The notes under the pieces were generated by a model. That model ran no database searches, was not told the DNA's origin, and saw only the letters and a list, made by a program, of their open reading frames with translations. The position numbers were made by a program, and so were the translations under genes. From Methanomassiliicoccus sp. UBA345 (GTDB lineage: Archaea; Thermoplasmatota; Thermoplasmata; Methanomassiliicoccales; Methanomassiliicoccaceae), in NCBI GenBank assembly GCA_002504525.1, contig DATD01000035.1, forward strand, positions 63,511 to 127,510: a stretch of DNA of 64,000 nucleotides, read 5' to 3'. This document shows positions 58,639-64,000 of this stretch, piece by piece; positions within the stretch are counted from its first letter, which is position 1, and every line of letters starts with the position of its first letter.

Positions 58639-58964
58639 CATCGAAAGTGGAGGTCGAGGCGAACATCTGCTCGCACCGGACCGTCATAGAGGTCACTGAC
58701 AAGGGGGACGGCAACATGGCAGTGCATATCGACACGGACTGCTCGAGCGTCCAGACCTATGCTGAGATGGTCTCCGAGCTTACCCCGGGCGATTACTCGG
58801 ACTGGTCCGATTCCAAGGTGTGGGAGATGGCTGCCCAGGCCGGTCTGACCACCACCTGTCTGGTCCCGGTCGCCCTGATCAATGCCTGCTGGGTGGAATC
58901 AGGCATGATGTCCAAGCGGCTGGCCCTGAAGGAGGGGCCGCTCTGCATCCGGTTCATCGAGTAG
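58635..58964 (+). CDS. small conserved-cysteine protein at the end of the importer operon
   Basis: 109 residues, soluble. Conserved cysteines C12, C36, C75 and C85 (plus C104) line up with those of the protein at 12538-12879: V-E-A-N-I-C, D-C-S-S-V-Q-T-Y-A-E-M-V and T-T-C-L-V-P-V-A-L-I-N-A-C. The ATG overlaps the ATPase stop, so it is made with the transporter. I infer a metal-handling accessory or chaperone role; no enzyme motif is visible. Stop codon is TAG followed at once by TGA. Confidence 0.8.
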   Translation: MTSKVEVEANICSHRTVIEVTDKGDGNMAVHIDTDCSSVQTYAEMVSELTPGDYSDWSDSKVWEMAAQAGLTTTCLVPVALINACWVESGMMSKRLALKEGPLCIRFIE

Positions 58965-59009
58965 TGACGTTTATTAGCCTCCGGCAGCCCTGTTGAATAG
59001 GGTGACGGG

Positions 59010-60104
59010 TTGGGCGGAAGCACCGTTTTCCTGTATCATGACGATTTCATGAAGTATCAGTTCGGAGCGAAGCACCCGTTCCAGCCGGTGAGGGAAAGGA
59101 TGACGCTGGACACGCTGCGCTCCCTAGGCGTCTTCGATGATGACAACCGAGTAATCGTCCCTGAACCGGTGGACGCCGAGACGCTCCAGACCGTCCACCT
59201 CGCCGGATATATCGAGCGGGTCAGGACGATGTCGCAGAGAAGGGGGCTTCTGGATTACGGCGACACCCCTGCCGGTCCGGGACTGTACGAGGGCGCGCTG
59301 GCCGCTGTCGGCGCCACCGTTGACGCTGCGAGGGGCATTGCCCGGGGCGAGTTCGAACACGCCTTCAATCCTGCCGGGGGGCTGCATCATGCGCATCCCG
59401 CCCGCGCTTCCGGCTTCTGCGTGTTCAACGACATCGCGGTGGCAGTGCGGGTGCTGCAGAGGGAGTTCGGCATCGGGCGGGTGGCCGTGATCGACATCGA
59501 TGCTCATCACGGCGACGGGACGCAGGAGATATTCTATGATGAGGATGTGCTCACGATCTCGCTGCATCGCTACGGCGGAGGATTCTTTCCCGGTACTGGA
59601 GAAGCGGACGAGATCGGCGAGATGGAGGGGCGGGGGCGAAATATCAACGTGCCATTGCCCGGCGGCACCGACGACAACCTGTTCCTGCACGCCTATCGCT
59701 CGATCGCGGTCCCGGCGCTACGCGCCTATCGGCCGGAGATGATAATCCAACAGTTCGGAGTGGACGGCCACTACCGGGACCCGCTGGCGGACATGGGGTA
59801 CACCACCCGTGGCTACGCCGAGGCGGCGAGGCTCACTCACGATCTGGCGCACGAGCTGTGCGACGGGAAGCATCTCGTGGTGGGCGGCGGCGGATACGGT
59901 CTCGACGCGACAAGGAGGGCGTGGAGCATCATGTACTGCACCATATCAGAGGCGTCGCATGTTGACGGCGGCCTCATCACGGGCCTTCACGACCGCGAGG
60001 CGCCGCTCTCGGACCGCGCCACGGCCGAGGAGGTGATGGACATCATCGAGGAGGTGAAGCAGCGCTCCCTGCCCCTGGTGGAGAGTGTGATACGCTACGC
60101 TTGA
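59010..60104 (+). CDS. histone-deacetylase-family (AcuC/HdaH-like) amidohydrolase
   Basis: 364 residues, arginase/deacetylase fold. H-H-A-H-P near residues 125-130, metal ligands D164 and H166 in D-I-D-A-H-H-G-D-G-T-Q-E, and V-D-G-H-Y-R-D-P-L later. Family members remove acetyl groups from lysine, polyamines or acetoin-pathway enzymes; the substrate here is unknown. TTG start at 59010. Not obviously linked to the importer operon it follows. Confidence 0.9.
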   Translation: MGGSTVFLYHDDFMKYQFGAKHPFQPVRERMTLDTLRSLGVFDDDNRVIVPEPVDAETLQTVHLAGYIERVRTMSQRRGLLDYGDTPAGPGLYEGALAAVGATVDAARGIARGEFEHAFNPAGGLHHAHPARASGFCVFNDIAVAVRVLQREFGIGRVAVIDIDAHHGDGTQEIFYDEDVLTISLHRYGGGFFPGTGEADEIGEMEGRGRNINVPLPGGTDDNLFLHAYRSIAVPALRAYRPEMIIQQFGVDGHYRDPLADMGYTTRGYAEAARLTHDLAHELCDGKHLVVGGGGYGLDATRRAWSIMYCTISEASHVDGGLITGLHDREAPLSDRATAEEVMDIIEEVKQRSLPLVESVIRYA

Positions 60105-60125
60105 CAGCGGAGAAATGGAGAATGG

Positions 60126-60198
60126 CGCCCTGGTCGGGATTTGAACCCGAGTCGGAGCCTCGACAGGGCTTCATGATAGGCCGCTACACTACCAGGGC
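60126..60198 (-). tRNA. tRNA-Asp (GTC)
   Basis: 73 bases: acceptor GCCCTGG/CCAGGGC, loop CTGTCGA (anticodon GTC), T-arm TCGGG-TTCAAAT-CCCGA, discriminator G, CCA encoded at 60125-60123. The anticodon stem AAGCC/GGCTC has an A27-C43 mismatch; tRNA-Glu in this window has a normal A27-U43 in the same frame. Confidence 0.94.
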
Positions 60199-60383
60199 GT
60201 AATTCCACCCAAATATGTAGGTCATATATATGGCTTTTCCAGTCAAGGGCATCGCTGGGCTCTCGAATCCAAGGATATTCGTCATCACGCGCCTCGCCCG
60301 CGCCGCCGCCGGCCCGCGCGATCGAGATATCGATGGCATCACCTTTATGATGCCGTCCTCGGATAGCAGTCGAGGTGCGCTAA

Positions 60384-61184
60384 ATGGACGGTAAGCTCAA
60401 AGTGAGCGATTACATGGTCCGGGACGTCATCTCGATCCCGCCGGACTACACGGTCAGACAGGCCGTAGACAAGCTCATATCCACCGAGTTCCACGGCCTG
60501 CCGGTGGAGAAGGACCGCCGCATTCTCGGATTCGTCACCGCCAAGGAGCTGCTTCGGGCCATCGACACGCCGAACGCCAAGATCACCGACATCATCAAGT
60601 CTGGAACGATATCACTGTCGCCGGGCATGGACATCGACGACGCGTCGCGCGTCCTGTTCCGATACGGCCTGCGCAATGCTCCCGTGCTTGACGAGGACGG
60701 CATGGTCGTGGGCATGCTGAGCAACATCGACATCATCCGCTCACACATCGAGAAGGCCACCCCGAACAAGATCAACATGCTCAAGACCTTCCTGGAGAAG
60801 AAGCACGATGTCAACATCATGGTGAAGAGGCGCATCGTTGCGATCGAGGACCTGCGGCCAACTCAGCACGAGGTGTTCGCCGACGAGCTTCGTGGGAGGC
60901 AGTATGAGATAAAGCGCGGGTTGGTAGAGCCCATCATAGTCATCCAGAAGAACAACTACTGTCTCCTGGTGGACGGTCACCATCGCGTGCTGGCCGCCCG
61001 GAACATGGGCGTGAGGCAGTTCCAAGCGTTCGTTCTGGAGCCCGACCGGGAGATCGAGCTGGGCATGGAGAGGACCGCCGAGGAGCTCGGCGTAAGGTCG
61101 CTCGACGATATCAAGATCATCGAGGGCGCGCACCACCCCCTGGTCAAGGTCGCCACCCGGCTGATGAAGGACGAGGAGAAGTAG
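60384..61184 (+). CDS. CBS-domain plus ParB-like (SerK-type) protein
   Basis: 266 residues. Two CBS motifs fill 1-120 (V-S-D-Y-M-V-R-D-V-I-S-I and I-T-D-I-I-K-S-G-T-I-S-L). The rest is a ParB/Srx-like domain with V-D-G-H-H-R-V-L-A-A-R near residue 200. The D-G-H-H-R signature is that of the ADP-dependent free-serine kinase SerK, so serine phosphorylation controlled by adenylates is a testable inference; a ParB-like DNA-binding role is the alternative. Confidence 0.85.
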   Translation: MDGKLKVSDYMVRDVISIPPDYTVRQAVDKLISTEFHGLPVEKDRRILGFVTAKELLRAIDTPNAKITDIIKSGTISLSPGMDIDDASRVLFRYGLRNAPVLDEDGMVVGMLSNIDIIRSHIEKATPNKINMLKTFLEKKHDVNIMVKRRIVAIEDLRPTQHEVFADELRGRQYEIKRGLVEPIIVIQKNNYCLLVDGHHRVLAARNMGVRQFQAFVLEPDREIELGMERTAEELGVRSLDDIKIIEGAHHPLVKVATRLMKDEEK

Positions 61185-61199
61185 CCTCGCCGAGCCAGC

Positions 61200-61223
61200 G
61201 ATGCCCGGACGGCATCCGTTTTT
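61200..61223 (+). terminator. hairpin plus T-tract terminator
   Basis: GATGCC-CGGAC-GGCATC followed by CGTTTTTATTATA, 16 bases past the CBS-ParB stop. This is the best terminator on the plus strand in the window. Confidence 0.75.
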
Positions 61224-61243
61224 ATTATATCAAGAAAAAGAGG

Positions 61244-61267
61244 GAGAGGGGGCCGGACCTCCCTCTC
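61244..61267. terminator. second hairpin between convergent genes
   Basis: GAGAGGG ... CCCTCTC with an inner GG/CC pairing, close to the ppsA stop at 61277. On the minus strand it is followed by CTCTTTTTCTTG, a usable T-tract. Confidence 0.6.
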
Positions 61268-61276
61268 GTTGTTCTT

Positions 61277-63589
61277 TTACTTCTTCCGGGAGCGGATGTC
61301 CTCCATGATGATCCTCTGCTCCGCCGCGGCCACGTGCCTGATGGTGCTCAGCACGGTGTCGGGGTTCAGGGAGATGGAGTCGATGCCCTCCCTGACCAGG
61401 AACTCGGCGAACTCGGGGTATACCGAGGGCCCCTGGCCGCAGATCGATACCGGAACGCCCTTCTTGTGGGCCGACCTGATGAGGTGGGCGATGGCCCTCT
61501 TGATGGCTTCGTTCCTCTCGTCGAAGTAGCCCATCTTACCCAGCACATCGGAGTCGCGGTCGGCGCCCATGGTCAGCTGGGTGAGGTCGTTGGAGCCGAT
61601 GGAGAATCCGTCGCAGCGCTCGGCGAACTCCTCCGCCATGAAGATGATGACCGGCACCTCTGCCATGAGGTACAGCTTGAAGTCGTTGCCGCGGTACAGC
61701 CCCACCTCGTTCATCATCTTCTCGATCTTGTCCAGCTCGTCGAGGGTGCGCACGAAGGGGAGCATGACCCAGATGTTCTTCAGGCCCATCTCGTCCCTCA
61801 CCTTCTTGACGGCCCGGAGCTCGCACATGAACGCCTCGCGGTACGATTCGGACACGTAGCGGGAGCAGCCCCTCCACCCTATCATGGGGTTGGACTCCTT
61901 GGGCTCGTACTTGCTGCCCCCCTTCATGTCGCGATACTCGTTGGTCTTGAAGTCGGACGTCCTCAGCACCACTGGCCTGGGGTAGAACGCCTTGCCCACC
62001 ATGGCGATGCCGTTGGCGAGGCTGTCGATCAGCTCCTCGGAGCGGCCCTGCTCGATGATGGCACAGGGGTGCTCCTGGATGTAGGAGGTGAAGAGGAACT
62101 CGATGCGCATCAGCCCCACTCCCTGGACCGGCAGCTGGGCGATCTCCTCCGCTTTCTGAGGAACACCGACGTTCACCATGATCTTGGTCGCTGTCACAGG
62201 AACGGAGGCCACGGCCACCGGGGCGGCCTTCTCTTCCCTCTTCTTCTCCTCCACGCCTTCGTAGACGACGCCCATCTGGCCGTGCACCGTCACCTTCATG
62301 CCTTCCTTGAGCACCTTGGTGGCATCGCTCGCCCCGACCACGCAGGGGATGCCCAGCTCGCGGGCCACGATGGCGGCGTGGCAGGTCATTCCGCCCTCGT
62401 CGGTGACGATGGCGGCGGCCCGGGTCATGGCCGGGACCATGTCGGGGGTGGTCATCTGGGTGACCATTACGTCGCCTTCCACGATCACGTCCATGCACAT
62501 GTCCTCGCTGAATATCTTCACCACTCCGCCGGCGATGCCGGGGCTCGCCCCCAGCCCCTTGGCGAGGATGGTGCGCTGGGCTGTAAGGTCCTCCCGGGGC
62601 TCGTCCGCCTTGGCGGTCTGCTCCTTCTTCTCCCCGTTGGACAGGGTGGTGATGGGCCTGGCCTGCACCACGAACAATTTGCCCTTCTCGATGCACCACT
62701 CGATGTCCATCGGCTTGTTGTAGTGCATCTCGATCTGGTTCCCTACCTCGGCGAGCTCGTGGATCTGCTCGTCGGTGATCTTCTGCGCCTTGGTCATCTC
62801 CTCCGGAACGTCCATGCGAATGCACTCGCCGGACTCGCCCCTGACCAGCATCCAGGTCTGAGTGGAGATGCGCTTGTTGAGGATCTTGCGGTGGAACTTG
62901 TCCACGGAGTAGGTGTCAGGCGTCACTTTCCCTCCGACCAGCGCCTCTCCCAGGCCGTAGCCGGCCTCGATGATGATGTGAGGCAGCTCGGAGTTGGGGT
63001 CGATGGTGAACATGATGCCGGAGCGATCGGACGATATCATCCTCTGCACCACCACGGCCAGCTTTACCACGGAGTGGTCGAAGCCCTTCTGCACGCGGTA
63101 TGCGATCGCACGAGGGGTGAACAGGGACGACCAGCACTTCTTGACACTTTCCAGCAGCGACTGGGGATTGCTGACGTTGAGGTAGGTGTCCTGCTGGCCG
63201 GCGAACGATGCGGTGGGCAGGTCCTCCGCCGTGGCCGAGGAACGCACCGCCACCAGCGGGTAGCTGCCCCTTCCCAGCTTCTCATACTCGGCGATGATCT
63301 GCTCCTCCAGGTCCTGCGGGATCTTGCCGACCTCGAAAGCGGTGCGGATGTTGGCGGAAGCCTCCTGGACCTTCGCATCGGAAGATACGTCGAGGTTCTC
63401 CATGACCGTGGCCAGGAGGTTCCCCAGTCCGTTGCTCTCCAGGAAGTAGTCATAGGATTCCGTGGTCAACACGAACCCAGGAGGGACTTCGAAACCGGCC
63501 GAGGTCAGCTCACCGAGGTTGGCTGCCTTACCTCCTGCGATCGGAATATCGTTCACGCCTAGGTCCTTGATGCTCATGATTCTGCTCAT
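61277..63589 (-). CDS. ppsA: phosphoenolpyruvate synthase
   Basis: Makes PEP from pyruvate and ATP, the gluconeogenic entry in anaerobic archaea. 770 residues: N-terminal ATP-grasp (G-G-K-A-A-N-L-G-E-L, V-R-S-S-A-T-A-E-D-L), swivelling His domain with G-G-M-T-C-H-A-A-I-V-A-R-E-L-G, and C-terminal PEP barrel ending I-C-G-Q-G-P-S-V-Y. I start at ATG 63589 (GGGGAT upstream); 63577 is the alternative. It sits with the porG-like gene of pyruvate oxidoreductase type, with which it shares a pyruvate pool. Confidence 0.95.
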   Translation of the reverse strand: MSRIMSIKDLGVNDIPIAGGKAANLGELTSAGFEVPPGFVLTTESYDYFLESNGLGNLLATVMENLDVSSDAKVQEASANIRTAFEVGKIPQDLEEQIIAEYEKLGRGSYPLVAVRSSATAEDLPTASFAGQQDTYLNVSNPQSLLESVKKCWSSLFTPRAIAYRVQKGFDHSVVKLAVVVQRMISSDRSGIMFTIDPNSELPHIIIEAGYGLGEALVGGKVTPDTYSVDKFHRKILNKRISTQTWMLVRGESGECIRMDVPEEMTKAQKITDEQIHELAEVGNQIEMHYNKPMDIEWCIEKGKLFVVQARPITTLSNGEKKEQTAKADEPREDLTAQRTILAKGLGASPGIAGGVVKIFSEDMCMDVIVEGDVMVTQMTTPDMVPAMTRAAAIVTDEGGMTCHAAIVARELGIPCVVGASDATKVLKEGMKVTVHGQMGVVYEGVEEKKREEKAAPVAVASVPVTATKIMVNVGVPQKAEEIAQLPVQGVGLMRIEFLFTSYIQEHPCAIIEQGRSEELIDSLANGIAMVGKAFYPRPVVLRTSDFKTNEYRDMKGGSKYEPKESNPMIGWRGCSRYVSESYREAFMCELRAVKKVRDEMGLKNIWVMLPFVRTLDELDKIEKMMNEVGLYRGNDFKLYLMAEVPVIIFMAEEFAERCDGFSIGSNDLTQLTMGADRDSDVLGKMGYFDERNEAIKRAIAHLIRSAHKKGVPVSICGQGPSVYPEFAEFLVREGIDSISLNPDTVLSTIRHVAAAEQRIIMEDIRSRKK

Positions 63590-63911
63590 TTTCAATCCCC
63601 GGAACGTCTCCGTGTTAACCAACATGGAGCATGAGTCGGATAAACTTGTTGTAAATATATGTTGTTGAGTTACATCATGCCAGATGGATGAACCTACGGG
63701 CGCTGCGCCCATCTCCCGGCAGCCAGCGCACGGATCGAAAGCCTCGTAGGTCAGCGCCCTGAAAACGGCTCTTTTTGCGAATCTCCCCGGTCAAATCCGC
63801 AATCCGCAGGGATTATAAGAAGAATTCGCAGAATGTTGCATCCATTAAACCGGTTTATAAGATAGGGTTAAATATCCTCAATAATACACGGAGCCAAAGC
63901 GAGGGTTCTAT
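63590..63911. other. divergent promoter region of ppsA and the porG-like gene
   Basis: Holds a TATA-like CATATATTTAC for ppsA (minus strand, about 63651-63661) and GTTATAAG/GGTTAAATATCC elements (63853-63877) for the rightward gene. A short GC palindrome GGGCG-CTG-CGCCC lies at 63698-63710. No gene seen. Confidence 0.5.
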
Positions 63912-64000
63912 TTGACAACGAAGGAGATTCGATGGCACGGCAGAGGTGGACAGGGAGTGGTCACCGCGAACGAGATCCTGGCCGGCGCTGCTCTGCTGGA
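63912..64000 (+). CDS. 2-oxoacid:ferredoxin oxidoreductase gamma subunit (porG-like), truncated by window end
   Basis: The first 29 codons read T-T-K-E-I-R-W-H-G-R-G-G-Q-G-V-V-T-A-N-E-I-L-A-G-A-A-L-L, the standard start of the gamma subunit of pyruvate or related 2-oxoacid:ferredoxin oxidoreductases. The start is a TTG at 63912 with GAGGG upstream. Which oxoacid is used cannot be told from this part. The rest lies beyond the window. Confidence 0.85.
   Translation, partial: MTTKEIRWHGRGGQGVVTANEILAGAALL

Noticed and set aside
61334..63562. 742-codon open frame antisense to ppsA
   Set aside because: Same reason: ppsA is unmistakable and the antisense product has no domain-like features.
1..64000. 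CRISPR arrays, rRNA genes and intact insertion sequences
   Set aside because: No regularly spaced repeats, no rRNA signature sequences and no transposase motifs were found on either strand.

Overview
The window is GC-rich archaeal DNA with densely packed genes. The archaeal markers are LSm, eL37, eL41, Sec61-beta, both topoisomerase VI subunits, class I lysyl-tRNA synthetase, a DRG-type GTPase, BHB-type tRNA introns, TATA-box promoters and many apparently leaderless genes. An anaerobic (cobalt-early) corrinoid pathway, PEP synthase, a 2-oxoacid:ferredoxin oxidoreductase gamma subunit, a 4Fe-4S type PurF and methanogen-type proteins (DUF1638-like, MetOD1-like) point to an anaerobe. Topoisomerase VI together with a heliorhodopsin fits Thermoplasmatota outside the Thermoplasmatales, most likely a Methanomassiliicoccales-like lineage. 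No mcr or other diagnostic methanogenesis gene is present, so this is inference.

Layout. 1-2.6 kb: translation/RNA genes (lsm, rpl37e), purF and tRNA-Ala. 3.1-12.2 kb: a minus-strand corrinoid block, cbiT-L-F-G-H-C-D-E, then a FecCD/BtuC-type permease and its ATPase (frameshifted in a poly-G run), then the substrate-binding protein with its own promoter. Both promoters carry the same TTGGATG-type palindrome, so they look like one regulon. A small 4-Cys protein lies divergently at 12.5 kb. 12.9-18.7 kb: HEAT-repeat and Cys-rich proteins, an NYN nuclease coupled to an unknown 508-residue protein, a Rieske protein, an amidohydrolase and a nitroreductase. 18.8-19.3 kb: tRNA-Arg(TCT) with two BHB introns, eL41, and tRNA-Trp whose intron contains a box C/D guide RNA.

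19.3-24.7 kb looks like an island at tRNA-Trp: a broken tyrosine recombinase, a heliorhodopsin, a retinol-dehydrogenase-like SDR, an ABC exporter whose ATPase has an in-frame TAA, and an HdeD-like protein. 25-34 kb: HprK-like kinase, citramalate synthase, ACT protein plus homoserine dehydrogenase, tRNA-Ser, nitrilase/nadE, tRNA-Glu, cutA, a tiny zinc-finger gene and a 7TM-DUF835 protein. 34.8-38.9 kb: an intact ABC-2 exporter operon and a very disordered R/E-rich protein. 38.9-49.2 kb: ppa, sec61-beta, lysS, methanogen-type regulators, top6B-top6A and a zinc-ribbon membrane protein.

49.3-64 kb: carbamate kinase, DRG GTPase, cystathionine synthase/lyase, hisS, RNase HI coupled to a bacterial-type panD, and a second metal-chelate ABC importer. 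That importer is preceded by a NikR-like palindrome and ends in a paralogue of the 4-Cys protein. A histone-deacetylase-family enzyme, tRNA-Asp, a CBS-ParB (SerK-like) protein, ppsA and the start of a porG-like gene follow. The clearest connecting theme is metal/tetrapyrrole supply: two class III importers under two different predicted operators, each associated with a member of the same small cysteine-protein family.
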